From positions 1-37,201 of IMG/VR virus record IMGVR_UViG_3300021474_000017: a stretch of DNA of 37,201 bases. One strand, 5' to 3'. A program made the translations under genes and the position numbers. Shown in pieces: positions 1-7,963 of this stretch; positions within the stretch are counted from its first letter, which is position 1; each line of letters starts with the position of its first letter. Below the pieces are notes generated by a model. The model was not told the DNA's origin and did no database searches. It saw only the letters and a program-made list of their open reading frames with translations. This stretch comes from a virus.

Positions 1-1
1 C

Positions 2-85
2 GGGGATAATCAGTGGGCTGATAATCTGCATCTGGCCGATGTGGTGGAGAAGCATTTATGGCGGCAGTTGGAGGAGAAGTCGTGA
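2..85 (+). CDS. 3' end of an upstream gene (partial)
   Basis: An open frame enters from the left edge and ends at TGA 83-85, giving 27 residues that finish with EKHLWRQLEEKS. The next gene starts with GTG at 82, so the pair shares a GTGA overlap, the commonest gene junction in this window. The tail is probably helical. No function can be given from 27 residues. Confidence 0.5.
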   Translation, partial: GDNQWADNLHLADVVEKHLWRQLEEKS

Positions 86-276
86 TCCTCTGCGCCGCCC
101 ACAACCTCCCCGTGCGCCACGACAAAGCCTGCTTTCGCGAATACCGCAAGAAATTCACGCGCAAACATAACCTGGTGGCGCCGAGCCAAGGTCAGAACGT
201 GTGGGTGGAGTTGGCGGTGAAGAAGTGGAGGGTGGAGGAGAGTGATGATTGCGGATTCTCCGCAAACCATGAATGA
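82..276 (+). CDS. Small hypothetical phage protein, 64 aa
   Basis: I do not recognise this basic 64-residue protein, which has two Cys and several His. I chose GTG at 82 over the in-frame ATG at 58. A strong Shine-Dalgarno GGAGGAG (70-76) lies 5 nt before the GTG, and the GTG overlaps the previous stop. It is probably an early accessory protein of the cluster leading to the primase-helicase. Confidence 0.5.
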   Translation: MILCAAHNLPVRHDKACFREYRKKFTRKHNLVAPSQGQNVWVELAVKKWRVEESDDCGFSANHE

Positions 277-409
277 CCTCGCGCCCTGCGCGTTGTGCTC
301 CATGCGCTGCGAGGCCCTCGGTATTGCGGAGAAGTGCTTGCAGGAGCCCTGTCCGTGGGTTTACAGCGGCGATACAGGGGCACCGGAGGATTCCAATCCG
401 GAGGGCTAA
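245..409 (+). CDS. Small Cys-rich protein, 54 aa
   Basis: The ATG at 245 is preceded by GGAGGAG at 234-240. The frame gives 54 residues with five Cys in a short span (CALC, then MRC, KC and PC) and an acidic Pro-rich tail. The Cys spacing suggests metal binding, but no family is recognised. It overlaps the previous gene by 32 nt in another frame, which is tolerated in such compact early regions. Confidence 0.5.
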   Translation: MIADSPQTMNDLAPCALCSMRCEALGIAEKCLQEPCPWVYSGDTGAPEDSNPEG

Positions 410-497
410 AGAAATCTGTCACATCCCCTTGTGCGACGCCCCCGTTAGCGCTAGATTCGCTAGCTAAGCAGAAAGTCTAACCCGTTCCGGGGGTCTC
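410..497 (+). promoter_or_regulatory. Short intergenic stretch with hairpin ahead of the HTH/primase operon
   Basis: This 88-nt gap is among the longer non-coding stretches on the left side. It holds a 5-bp inverted repeat GCTAG-ATTCG-CTAGC (about 450-464), followed by GGGGG just before the next ATG. A weak promoter-like pair, TTGTGC at 429 and TAGATT at 452 with 17-nt spacing, is possible. A promoter or operator here is inference only. Confidence 0.3.
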
Positions 498-728
498 ATG
501 TCCAGATTCGATGGCCGCACTCAGCGGCTACGGCAGCTTATGCACTCTCATAAGCTCACTCCGCCCGAAGTCGGCCGCATTCTCTACCGAAACCCTGTCT
601 ACGTCAAATCCTGGCATGCCGGCATCAATACGATTCCGGAGGCCATGCTACGTCTCCTGGAGTTGGAGCTCCGAGTCGGTGAGCGATTTGAACGCGTTCA
701 AATGGAAAACTCTGTCGCTGAAGGATAG
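498..728 (+). CDS. Small helix-turn-helix DNA-binding protein, 76 aa
   Basis: The middle of the protein (about 10-55) reads like a compact Cro/XRE-type helix-turn-helix. A first helix (RLRQLMHSH) is followed by LTPPEVGRILYRNPVYVKSW, the pattern of small phage proteins in which a Trp ends the recognition helix, and then by IPEAMLRLLELEL. GGGGG lies 4 nt before ATG 498. It sits just upstream of the primase-helicase with a 2-nt gap, so it may regulate the early operon or mark the replication site. The fold is predicted from pattern only. Confidence 0.6.
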   Translation: MSRFDGRTQRLRQLMHSHKLTPPEVGRILYRNPVYVKSWHAGINTIPEAMLRLLELELRVGERFERVQMENSVAEG

Positions 729-730
729 CG

Positions 731-2989
731 ATGGAGATTTCACAGAACAGCGCTGATACTGGTCAGTTGTTGATCAGTTATACACTTTTCCCCGACGTAT
801 GGCCCAAGACGAAGATTGATCGGTCCGATGTAGAATGGCAGGAATTGGTAACGAGGATCCGCGCCAGCGAAGCTTACCCAGACAAGGCGCATTGTCCGCT
901 GGTCAGTCTCTGCGAATATGGGGAACTGCTCAGTAACAGCGCCAAGCAACCCATCCTGCGGCACGCCGCCAACGTGGTGCGCGCTTACGGAGCGGAGCTG
1001 GATTATGACGGTGAGCTGATTTCGCCTGAACGCGGGGCAGCTATGCTGGAGGCGGCTCGCTTGCGCGCCGTGATCTACACATCACCGTCTCATATTCCCG
1101 CCAAGCCTCGCTGGCGCGCCATTCTGCCGTTTTCGGAGGCCGCCCCACCGGAGAAGCGGGGTGAGTATCTGGCGCGCGCCAATCGGGCCTTGGGGGGCAT
1201 CGCAAGTCGGGAATCCTTCACGCTCAGTCAATCCTTCTATATCGGCCGGGTCCGCGGCGCTAACTATCAGGTGTATCAGATCGAGGGTCGGTGCGTCGAT
1301 CAGGCCGTTGACCTCGAGCCACAGTATTACGCTGGATTCAAGGCTAACGGCACGCATGCGCGGGATGAGACCACGGATGAGCAGCTCCGGCGAAATATCC
1401 AGGAGGGGCACGATCGGCATCAGAGTTGCCTTTCTTTAAGCTCACGACTCGCAGCCAAAGGAATGACGGCTGGGGATATCGCCGCCCTTCTTGGAGAATT
1501 GCTTGGACCGAATTCCCTCAACGCGGACGGAGTCAACTTCAGCGAGCGTGTAGGGGGATATGCAGAAACAGCTGTCCGTAAGTATGGAGAATCCCGCAGA
1601 AAAGTTTCTCCTCCTGTTCAAGATAATACTCCATTTGTCGTCGACGAGGATGGAGTAATTCAAGAGGGAGCCCGGCAACCGGCGGTAAAAGCCTCTACAC
1701 GAGCGCAGCCCTTGAGGGCAGCGGGCGCTACCGTGTCCGAAACCGGAATGATAGAGGATGATGGCTCCGCTTATGCGTGGTGGGACAAACTTGGATTGCA
1801 GAAGACCGGTAATCAAACCCCGTATACCAATGTTGTAAATGTCACGGCCATCCTGAAAGGGCATCCAGAATTTGCCGGTAAAATATGGTTTGATGAGTTT
1901 CACCGGCGCACCTTTTTTCGCGCAACTGCCGATTCCAGACGTGAATGGACCGATGGCGACGATATTCGCGCGCTCATCTGGATTCAGCAGAAACTCGATA
2001 TTCCGAAACTTACTATTGAGCCAGTCCGCCATGCCGTCCAAGCGGTCGCGGAATCAAATATCCGCAATGAGCCGCGCGAATGGCTTGATTCTCTGGAATG
2101 GGATGGGACGGAACGGCTGGCCCATCTAATGTCAGATGGATTCGGTGCCGAGTATGACGAATACACCGGCGCGGTAGGGCGCTGCTGGCTTGTCGGCCTC
2201 GTTGCGCGAATTTTCAAACCCGGAGCAAAAGTTGATGCATTGCCCGTGTTCGAAGGCAAGGAAGAATTGGGCAAATCATCAGCACTCGCGCTCATCGGAT
2301 CACCCTGGTTTGCGGAATGCCACGAATCCATCACAACAAAGGATTTTTATCAATCCATCCAGGGAAAGGCCCTGGTCGAAATATCTGAACTTCATGCCTT
2401 CCGTAAAGCGGATGTCGATCGTCTGAAAGGTGTTATTTCATGCCAGGTCGATCGTTATCGGGAATCCTATGGGCGCCGAGCGGAGGATCATCCACGTACA
2501 TGCGTTTTTGCGGGCACCACCAATCGCGATAATTGGAATGCCAGCGATACTGGAGCACGGCGTTTCTGGCCGATCCGCTGCACGACGATTGATCTGGAAT
2601 GGCTGGAAAAATCGAAATCAATGCTCTTTGCGGAAGCGGTAGAGCGATTCAAGCGCGGCGAAATCTGGTGGGATGTACCACGCGTTGAGGCGCGTGCTCA
2701 GCAGGAATCTCGCCGCGATCGGGATGCCTGGGAGGAACTGATTGAGAAATTCATTACGCACGAGCGGTCAAGCGATCCACTGCAAAAAAACGAATGGTAT
2801 TTGAGAAAACAACCGCTCGAAGAATTGACCGTTTCGAGGATTTTGACTGAGGCGCTGCGCATCGAAGAAGGACGCTGGAGTCGCGGTGATCAGATGCGTG
2901 TTGCGAGTGCCCTGCAGGCACTTAAATGGGAGCGCAAGCGGCGCAGTGATGGCTGGAAATACATCAAGATCAGAGAGGTTGAGCTGTGA
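731..2989 (+). CDS. Primase-helicase, AEP-like N-terminus plus VapE-type helicase, 752 aa
   Basis: This is the main replication protein seen here: it should prime DNA synthesis and unwind the fork. The N-terminal third looks like an archaeo-eukaryotic primase, with a DYD metal-site motif near 92 followed by a SPSH...PRWRAILPF block. The C-terminal half is a VapE/D5-like superfamily 3 ATPase. It has Walker A GKEELGKSS near 509, Walker B ALVEISEL near 547, sensor 1 AGTTNRDNW near 594 and the arginine-finger block GARRFWPI near 608. The residue after the Walker A Lys is Ser, as usual. A GGA six nt before ATG 731 is the ribosome site. The putative origin begins at its stop codon. The VapE helicase call is firm; the primase call is good. 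Confidence 0.9.
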   Translation: MEISQNSADTGQLLISYTLFPDVWPKTKIDRSDVEWQELVTRIRASEAYPDKAHCPLVSLCEYGELLSNSAKQPILRHAANVVRAYGAELDYDGELISPERGAAMLEAARLRAVIYTSPSHIPAKPRWRAILPFSEAAPPEKRGEYLARANRALGGIASRESFTLSQSFYIGRVRGANYQVYQIEGRCVDQAVDLEPQYYAGFKANGTHARDETTDEQLRRNIQEGHDRHQSCLSLSSRLAAKGMTAGDIAALLGELLGPNSLNADGVNFSERVGGYAETAVRKYGESRRKVSPPVQDNTPFVVDEDGVIQEGARQPAVKASTRAQPLRAAGATVSETGMIEDDGSAYAWWDKLGLQKTGNQTPYTNVVNVTAILKGHPEFAGKIWFDEFHRRTFFRATADSRREWTDGDDIRALIWIQQKLDIPKLTIEPVRHAVQAVAESNIRNEPREWLDSLEWDGTERLAHLMSDGFGAEYDEYTGAVGRCWLVGLVARIFKPGAKVDALPVFEGKEELGKSSALALIGSPWFAECHESITTKDFYQSIQGKALVEISELHAFRKADVDRLKGVISCQVDRYRESYGRRAEDHPRTCVFAGTTNRDNWNASDTGARRFWPIRCTTIDLEWLEKSKSMLFAEAVERFKRGEIWWDVPRVEARAQQESRRDRDAWEELIEKFITHERSSDPLQKNEWYLRKQPLEELTVSRILTEALRIEEGRWSRGDQMRVASALQALKWERKRRSDGWKYIKIREVEL

Positions 2990-3164
2990 TTACCATCATT
3001 CCCAACGGATTACCATCGCGTTGGGAACGCGTAAGTCATTGATTGTATCCCCCCTTCTTTATATATATACCAACCTTACCAACCTATTAGTATTATATAG
3101 AGGGGTAGAAAAACGGGGAACTTTTAGAAAATCGATTTTTGGTTGGGAGGTTGGGAGGTTGGGA
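2988..3164. repeat. Candidate replication origin: repeats and AT-rich core
   Basis: This non-coding stretch directly follows the primase-helicase gene. It holds two direct copies of GATTACCATC (2988-2997, 3008-3017), a 9-bp inverted repeat TTCCCAACG/CGTTGGGAA (2999-3007, 3019-3027), two tandem copies of TACCAACCT (3068-3085) and three tandem copies of GGTTGGGA (3141-3164). The last two sets are roughly complementary. Between them lies an AT-rich tract (about 3055-3130) with alternating TA. Iterons plus an AT-rich unwinding tract beside a primase-helicase are typical of an origin. The last GGTTGGGA copies also provide the ribosome site of the next gene. Function is inferred. Confidence 0.5.
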
Positions 3165-3641
3165 GTGACGCGGCTTCGAAATCCTCTTTTTGCTTCCGTT
3201 CCCGCTTCGGATGTGCTATACGCGCCTTCGGCTACTTCACAGCAGCAGATTTTTTCAGTGAGCATTTCCGAATCTGTCGAAAATCCCCGACCAAATCGTC
3301 CTTGGCTGTTTCAGCCGGGCAAATCAGGTAATCCTGGAGGTCAAGCCAAGGGTGCGCGTCGTCGCCTTACCGGCGACTTCCTGAGCGCTCTGTCGACCCA
3401 CTTCGAAAAACACGGCGTTGACGCGATCGATCGGCTCTGCAAGGAAGATCCTCGCGCTTATGTCGGCGCAATCGTGAAACTCTGTCCGCGCGAGCTCGAG
3501 GTGGCGAATGCCTTGGACGAGCTGGATAGCGATGCATTGCGATTGCTGATGGCCGTCGCACAAAGCTACGTTACGCGAAAACGGGCGCAGGCGATCGACC
3601 TGGTGCCGGTTGAGGCGGTGAAGCCGGAATCGGCGCCGTGA
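3165..3641 (+). CDS. Terminase small subunit-like protein (DUF5681 type), 158 aa
   Basis: The block FQPGKSGNPGGQAKGARRRL (about 47-66), followed by a helical region ending in a LCPREL motif, is the signature of DUF5681 proteins, which lie beside large terminases and are taken as DNA-recognition subunits. I chose GTG 3165 because GGGAGG ends 6 nt before it. The frame is open further upstream but runs through the repeats and into the primase gene. Two genes separate it from the large terminase. The start codon is less certain than the family. Confidence 0.75.
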   Translation: MTRLRNPLFASVPASDVLYAPSATSQQQIFSVSISESVENPRPNRPWLFQPGKSGNPGGQAKGARRRLTGDFLSALSTHFEKHGVDAIDRLCKEDPRAYVGAIVKLCPRELEVANALDELDSDALRLLMAVAQSYVTRKRAQAIDLVPVEAVKPESAP

Positions 3642-3859
3642 CCGCCAAACCCTCCGACCAACGCGATCGCCTGATCGACCGCATCACCGGATACCTGGCC
3701 AGCGGTGGTTTGTTCAATCCTGAACTGGCGAATCACGATGCGGTACGCGAGCTATTGATCGAGACGCGCGATTATTTGCTGTCGCAAACCTATTGGCCGC
3801 AGGGCATCGGCAAACCGAAGCGCGATTATTCGGGCGATTGGAAGCGGCGGTTGCGGTGA
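3638..3859 (+). CDS. Conserved phage hypothetical protein next to terminase, 73 aa
   Basis: GTG 3638 overlaps the small terminase stop (GTGA). The text LIDRITGYLASGGLFNPEL, then HDAVRELLIETRDYL, resembles small helical proteins that recur beside terminase genes in many phages. No biochemical role is known to me. Tight coupling to both terminase genes suggests a part in packaging. Confidence 0.7.
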   Translation: MTAKPSDQRDRLIDRITGYLASGGLFNPELANHDAVRELLIETRDYLLSQTYWPQGIGKPKRDYSGDWKRRLR

Positions 3860-4044
3860 AAATCAAACCTCACTATCGATACGATCAGAAGAACTTCTGG
3901 TTTGTCGTCTCGTATTCATCAAACATACCCACGGCATTATATTTATATTGTGCCGGAGGTCCGCGCATTACTGGACATGCTGGCGTTACTCATGTCCTCA
4001 AGACCATTCATCTCGGAGGGTCTGAGTCGGAGCGACTCGCTTGA
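3856..4044 (+). CDS. Small hypothetical protein between terminase genes, 62 aa
   Basis: GTG 3856 overlaps the previous stop, and its TGA overlaps the TTG start of the large terminase. The chain of overlaps is the main support. The product is aromatic-rich at the N-terminus (YRYDQKNFWFVVSY) and resembles no family I know. It could serve mainly to couple translation to the terminase. Confidence 0.5.
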   Translation: MKIKPHYRYDQKNFWFVVSYSSNIPTALYLYCAGGPRITGHAGVTHVLKTIHLGGSESERLA

Positions 4045-5522
4045 ACTTCGACGCGCTCGACGAAATCTTCGACCAGATTGCGCCGGAGGTGTTGGAGACG
4101 GCTCTGAGAGAGATTCCGAGGGAATTGGATCGGCGCGAATCAGCAAATAAACTCGCGAACTATCAGCCCTATCCTAAGCAAGCTGAGTTCCATGCCGCTG
4201 GTGCGAAATATCGTGAACGTTTGATGGCCTCGGCGAACCAGGTCGGGAAAACATTATCTGCAGGCGCCGAAGTCGCGATGCACTTAACGGGCCGCTATCC
4301 CGAGTGGTGGGAAGGCAAGCGCTTCGAAAAAGGTGGTCCATGGTGGGTTGCGGGAATCACCGCAGAGTCAACACGCGATAACCCGCAGCGTATTCTATTG
4401 GGACGTGTCGGCCAGTGGGGAACCGGCATGATCCCCAAAGACTGCATCATTGGCGAGCCATCACGCAATCGATCCGTGGCTGATGGTGTTGATATGGTGA
4501 AAATCAAACACGTCAGTGGGACTGAGTCAACCTGCCAATTCAAAGCCTACAATCAAGGAAGGGCCAAATTCCAAGGCGAAACTTTGCAAGGAGCCTGGTG
4601 CGATGAAGAAATGGATGATCCCGGAATTTATACTGAGATATTGACGCGCACCAACGTTGGTATGGGTCCCGTCCTCATGACATTCACTCCGCTCATGGGA
4701 GTTACCGAGGTTGTGCGTCGATTCATCATCGACAAGGTACCCGGTAGTTTTGTCATCAACATGACGATCGATGATGCTGCTCACTTCTCTCCAGAAGATC
4801 GGGCAGCGATCATTGCGACATACAAACCGCATGAAATGGAAGCGCGTACGAAAGGAATTCCGTCGCGCGGATCGGGGGCGGTATTTCCGATCAAGCTGGA
4901 TGATATCCTATGCGATAGCTTTCCTATTCCTGAGCATTGGGCGCAAGTCTGCGGCATTGATTTCGGCTGGGACCATCCAAGTGCCGGTGTGCGTCTTGCT
5001 TTCAATCGCGACACCGATGAATTGTACGTAACCGCCATTCATCGCGAGCGAGAACAAACTCCAATGATGTTTGCAAGCGCCGTCAAACACTGGGGTGAGT
5101 GGATTCCATGGGCGTGGCCGCACGACGGCAAGCAGTCGGGTGGCAAGTTCGATTTGAAGGATCAGCCGCAGCTCGCCCAGATGTACCGAGCTCACGGACT
5201 CAAGATGCATATGACGCACTCGACCTTTGAGAACGGCGACAACGGCGTCGAAGCGGGCATCAGTGAAATGCTGGAGCGGTTCCAGACCGGCCGACTGCTG
5301 GTTTTCCGCGAATTGCGTGAATGGCAGGAAGAATTCGAGCTTTATCACCGCAAAGACGGTATTATCGTGAAAGAACACGACGATTTACTTGCCGCCACCC
5401 GCTACGCCATGATGATGCGCCGCATCGCCAAAACCCGCGCCGAGTGCGAGCCGAAGAAGCGCGTGGAGAAGCGGGAGCAGTCGGTGTTTCATCAGGGGCA
5501 AGAACAGGGGTGGATGGCGTGA
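4041..5522 (+). CDS. terL: Terminase large subunit, 493 aa
   Basis: This is the packaging motor and nuclease that fills the prohead with DNA through the portal. The ATPase half shows Walker A ASANQVGKT (about 63-71), Walker B-like LQGAWCDEE (about 181-189) and a coupling motif LMTFTPL. The RNase H-like nuclease half shows VCGIDFGWDH (about 303-312), with the first metal-binding Asp, and HDDLLAATRY near 446 with a later acidic pair. Length fits the family. The TTG start at 4041 is supported by GGAG (4029-4032) 8 nt upstream and by overlap with the preceding gene. It acts with the small subunit just upstream and the portal near 19 kb. Confidence 0.93.
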   Translation: MNFDALDEIFDQIAPEVLETALREIPRELDRRESANKLANYQPYPKQAEFHAAGAKYRERLMASANQVGKTLSAGAEVAMHLTGRYPEWWEGKRFEKGGPWWVAGITAESTRDNPQRILLGRVGQWGTGMIPKDCIIGEPSRNRSVADGVDMVKIKHVSGTESTCQFKAYNQGRAKFQGETLQGAWCDEEMDDPGIYTEILTRTNVGMGPVLMTFTPLMGVTEVVRRFIIDKVPGSFVINMTIDDAAHFSPEDRAAIIATYKPHEMEARTKGIPSRGSGAVFPIKLDDILCDSFPIPEHWAQVCGIDFGWDHPSAGVRLAFNRDTDELYVTAIHREREQTPMMFASAVKHWGEWIPWAWPHDGKQSGGKFDLKDQPQLAQMYRAHGLKMHMTHSTFENGDNGVEAGISEMLERFQTGRLLVFRELREWQEEFELYHRKDGIIVKEHDDLLAATRYAMMMRRIAKTRAECEPKKRVEKREQSVFHQGQEQGWMA

Positions 5523-5734
5523 CGAAAAAGCCGAAGCCCAAGAAGGTAAAGGTCTCCGTCTTCGTAAGTTCGGAGGTTGCGCGCCTGATCAGGGAGAATG
5601 TTGCCAAATTCGATTATAGAGGCAAGAGCCAATACATCGAAGCGCTCGTGTACGATCATGATGTTCGAATGAAACAAAACGAGATCACCGATGAAAATCA
5701 TACTTTTCAAGAAGACATGCGCTGTCGGAACTGA
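5519..5734 (+). CDS. Ribbon-helix-helix-like small DNA-binding protein, 71 aa
   Basis: After a Lys-rich arm (KKPKPKK) comes a beta-strand-like KVKVSVFVSSEVARLIREN and a second helix with RGKSQYIEALVYDHD. This matches the Arc/CopG ribbon-helix-helix pattern: strand, helix, then a Ser-capped helix. GTG 5519 overlaps the terminase stop. Such proteins usually dimerise and bind operators. No operator is visible nearby. Confidence 0.6.
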   Translation: MTKKPKPKKVKVSVFVSSEVARLIRENVAKFDYRGKSQYIEALVYDHDVRMKQNEITDENHTFQEDMRCRN

Positions 5735-5885
5735 TGACTTGGATGTCTTAGAACGCGATGTAAACCGATGGCTTTTTGATGAGCAATATGAAGAAATCTT
5801 CAAAACGCATACATCACTTTGCTCTACCGGTGTTTCACACGAGACAATAGTTGTGACGATTTGGTACCGAGAAAAAGAGGAATGA
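5691..5885 (+). CDS. Small Cse60-like hypothetical protein, 64 aa
   Basis: The protein begins MKIILFKKTC, runs through DVLERDVNRWLFDE and ends with a strand-like ETIVVTIWY. This resembles small alpha-beta proteins of the Cse60/DUF2758 type, which occur in phages without a known role. It overlaps the previous gene by 44 nt in another frame. Its last bases abut the methyltransferase start and include that gene's GAGG ribosome site. Confidence 0.55.
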   Translation: MKIILFKKTCAVGTDDLDVLERDVNRWLFDEQYEEIFKTHTSLCSTGVSHETIVVTIWYREKEE

Positions 5886-6583
5886 CATTGGTACACGCGA
5901 GCAATTACCGCGAGCTCCTCATCGGAAGCGGCCACGCGCGCGACAAGCGGCTGAAGGTGCCGTCGCGGCCGTTGGATGATTGGGCGTGTTTGACGACGTT
6001 GGATCACAACCCGGATGTCAATCCCGATGTATTGTGCAGTTTGAGAAATATCCCTTGGGGCCATTGTCGCTTTCCGCGCGATATCAACGTGCCGGGTCGA
6101 TATACGGCGGTTGCCTATGACGAATCCGAAGGCGGGATGCTTGAAGAATCCTCATTCGATGAGATTCACGCGTATGAGGTGCTTGAGCATCTGGGCCAGC
6201 AGGGCGACGCCATTTCATTCTTTCGGGATTTCTCCGAAATCTACCGCCTCCTCAAACCCAACGGCTACCTCTGCGCGACCGTCCCCTCCCGTCATTCGCC
6301 GTGGGCATGGGGCGATCCGTCGCACACGCGACTGATCACGCTCGAGTCGCTGACCTTCCTGGATCAGTCCGAATACATCCGCCAGTGCGATGGCAAGCTC
6401 TCGCCGATGTCGGACTTCCGGAATATCTACAAGGCGGATTTCAGGTTGTGTTGTCAAGAGGATGACAACAAGACATTCGCGTTTGTGCTGCAGGCAATCA
6501 AGCCTTCGCGGATCGGAACGGCGCTGAAAGCTGGGGAGATTATGGGGCGGTATCGGAATGCGTTGGGGGAATTGGCCAAATGA
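5882..6583 (+). CDS. SAM-dependent methyltransferase, class I (first copy), 233 aa
   Basis: The recognisable part is DEIHAYEVLEHLG (about 98-110), then a helix and LLKPNGYLCATVPS, the usual motif IV and post-motif strand of class I (Methyltransf_11-like) enzymes. Motif I is weak: LLIGSGHARDKRL near the start stands where the glycine-rich SAM loop is expected. A GDPSH motif in the C-terminal half is shared with the second methyltransferase at 35.5 kb, so the two are probably paralogues. I chose ATG 5882, with GAGG just upstream. The target is unknown; glycan or small-molecule modification is possible given the phage's glycosyltransferases. Confidence 0.75.
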   Translation: MTLVHASNYRELLIGSGHARDKRLKVPSRPLDDWACLTTLDHNPDVNPDVLCSLRNIPWGHCRFPRDINVPGRYTAVAYDESEGGMLEESSFDEIHAYEVLEHLGQQGDAISFFRDFSEIYRLLKPNGYLCATVPSRHSPWAWGDPSHTRLITLESLTFLDQSEYIRQCDGKLSPMSDFRNIYKADFRLCCQEDDNKTFAFVLQAIKPSRIGTALKAGEIMGRYRNALGELAK

Positions 6584-6738
6584 CAATCTGCGATTGGATC
6601 AAATGGAAATCCCTGCGGGTGGCTTGTCTTTTCCTTGGCCATCAGTGGAAAGAATATACGCTGACGGTGTGCGATCGATGTTTCGTTCGGGCGCCTGAAC
6701 ATGTGTTAAGGCGCATGGCGCAAGAGAGGAAATCATGA
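6580..6738 (+). CDS. Small Cys-containing protein, DUF1660-like, 52 aa
   Basis: ATGA overlaps at both ends tie this ORF to its neighbours. It contains CLFLGHQWKEY followed by CDRC, the arrangement of tiny prophage proteins of the DUF1660 kind (Cys, Gly-His-x-Trp, CxxC). A small zinc-binding fold is likely. Function is unknown. Confidence 0.6.
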   Translation: MTICDWIKWKSLRVACLFLGHQWKEYTLTVCDRCFVRAPEHVLRRMAQERKS

Positions 6739-7190
6739 ACCGCCGCAAATTCTTCGGCATGACGGCTGCCGCGCTGGTTGGTGCGGGCTTGCCGTTATCA
6801 CTGATGCCTGAGCGGTCGATCTTTCTGCCGCCGCGCGAAGGCTGGTATCCGTCTGACTTTGTGATGCGGGAGGTGATTCAATACATGATCAATGCAGATG
6901 CTCATGCGGTACGCCATGATGCACTGTTTCAAGGTCCGCAAGGCCCAGTGCAATCGTTCACGCTGGTCTATCTCCCGGAGTCTGCAGTCCGTGCTCGGGG
7001 CCGAGTTCCAGTTCTTAATCATTCCTGCGTCACGGTTCCTGACGTGGAGATGTTTGACGACCGTGTTCTGCGCGAACTGCGCAAGAACGCTCGCAATAAA
7101 TTCGCGCAGGATGCATTCCATGCTGGTTTCGATGCGCCGAGAGTTCTTTTGCCGTTGCCGGAAGGCGCAATACACGCGGAGTACGTATGA
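6735..7190 (+). CDS. Putative Tat-exported phage protein, 151 aa
   Basis: The N-terminus, NRRKFFGMTAAALVGAG with following hydrophobic residues, has the twin-arginine motif RRKFFG, a hydrophobic core and a plausible end near residue 25. That predicts export of a folded protein by the host Tat system. The mature part (FLPPREGWYPSD onward) is not recognised. ATGA overlaps join it to both neighbours, and an AGAGAGGAAA ribosome site precedes the start. A superinfection-exclusion or envelope role is conceivable but not shown. Proteins starting with a similar RR leader occur in other phages. Confidence 0.65.
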   Translation: MNRRKFFGMTAAALVGAGLPLSLMPERSIFLPPREGWYPSDFVMREVIQYMINADAHAVRHDALFQGPQGPVQSFTLVYLPESAVRARGRVPVLNHSCVTVPDVEMFDDRVLRELRKNARNKFAQDAFHAGFDAPRVLLPLPEGAIHAEYV

Positions 7191-7255
7191 CCGTTGCAAC
7201 CCTCCTCTCAGGCCTCGGCCTGTTCTTCAAGGCGATGATCCGAGCGGGCGCATGA
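7187..7255 (+). CDS. Micro-ORF, 22 aa, hydrophobic
   Basis: Only 22 codons long, but it starts with an ATGA overlap on the previous stop and ends with an ATGA overlap on the next start. The peptide is hydrophobic (LLSGLGLFFKAMI). It may be a small membrane peptide or only a translational coupler. Without it the two flanking genes would not be linked. Confidence 0.4.
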   Translation: MTVATLLSGLGLFFKAMIRAGA

Positions 7256-7374
7256 CCTACTGCCCCATCACCCTCATCCGCCGCACCTGCCGCAAATGCG
7301 GGCTGCTGAAGCCGACCGGCGGTGGTAGGATTCGGGGTGGGGTGTTTTGGTGCCGGGAGTGTGTGAATTTATGA
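7252..7374 (+). CDS. Zinc-ribbon mini-protein, 40 aa
   Basis: It has two CxxC pairs (CRKC and CREC) 24 residues apart with a Gly-rich turn between them, the minimal layout of a zinc ribbon. ATGA overlaps lie at both ends. The role is unknown. Confidence 0.55.
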   Translation: MTYCPITLIRRTCRKCGLLKPTGGGRIRGGVFWCRECVNL

Positions 7375-7661
7375 CTCATACGTATGTCATCATGGAGCTC
7401 AGCGAAGCGGCCTATCGCGAGATCGCCGATCAGATGCGCGCTGCGGGTTACGATCATGCGTTCGGAAAAGACGGCGAGATTGACATGCATGGTATTGCGG
7501 TTGCGCGAACTGTTGGGGCGATAAACGCCTCTCCCAAACGTCTGACTGATCAGCACTGCGCCACCTGCCAATGCAACGCCGTGCATGATGAACGCCACGT
7601 TCCGAGTAATCCAATGTCGCGCAGCTGGCATAAGAATGCTGGGAATGGACCGCCGAAATGA
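7371..7661 (+). CDS. Conserved phage hypothetical protein, 96 aa
   Basis: It begins THTYVIMELSEAAYREIADQ and continues with a helical, Gly-containing segment ending IDMHGIAV, a pattern seen in small accessory phage proteins. The C-terminal third is His- and Cys-containing (CATCQC) and looks unstructured. I chose ATG 7371 because it overlaps the previous stop (ATGA region). Function unknown. Confidence 0.6.
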   Translation: MTHTYVIMELSEAAYREIADQMRAAGYDHAFGKDGEIDMHGIAVARTVGAINASPKRLTDQHCATCQCNAVHDERHVPSNPMSRSWHKNAGNGPPK

Positions 7662-7963
7662 GCGTCCGACACTTCACCACGCAATTCTGTCCCGACTGCC
7701 AGAAAGATACGATGCACTTCGTATCGAAGTGCCGTGAATGCGGCCATGTGAATTCAACGCCCTTCGAGATGCGCAAAAATGCGAGGATCAAAAGCGCGAT
7801 GCGCAGAAGCAGACCCGGAATGCGCAGTCCGTTGCCGGTCTACGCCAAAAATGCGATAGAGGCCAAAGAGGTACTGGAAGCCGTCCGCATCGGCCGCGCG
7901 AAAGATACCGCGGTCACCGCTCAGCGGCTGCTGTCGATCGCATCCACGCGGAAGTCGAAGTGA
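7658..7963 (+). CDS. Zinc-ribbon protein with basic tail, 101 aa
   Basis: The first 35 residues hold CPDC and CREC with aromatic and His residues between them, a clear zinc ribbon. A basic stretch and a helical C-terminus (AKEVLEAVRIGRAKD) follow. It is linked by ATGA upstream and GTGA downstream. Nucleic-acid binding is plausible but unproved. Confidence 0.6.
   Translation: MSVRHFTTQFCPDCQKDTMHFVSKCRECGHVNSTPFEMRKNARIKSAMRRSRPGMRSPLPVYAKNAIEAKEVLEAVRIGRAKDTAVTAQRLLSIASTRKSK

Noticed and set aside
1442-2041. 199-codon frame on the - strand
   Set aside because: It lies wholly inside the primase-helicase gene, has no recognisable sequence and no ribosome site: an antisense shadow.
3141-3164. 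CRISPR-like repeats
   Set aside because: Three directly adjacent 8-bp copies without spacers are iteron-like, not a CRISPR array.
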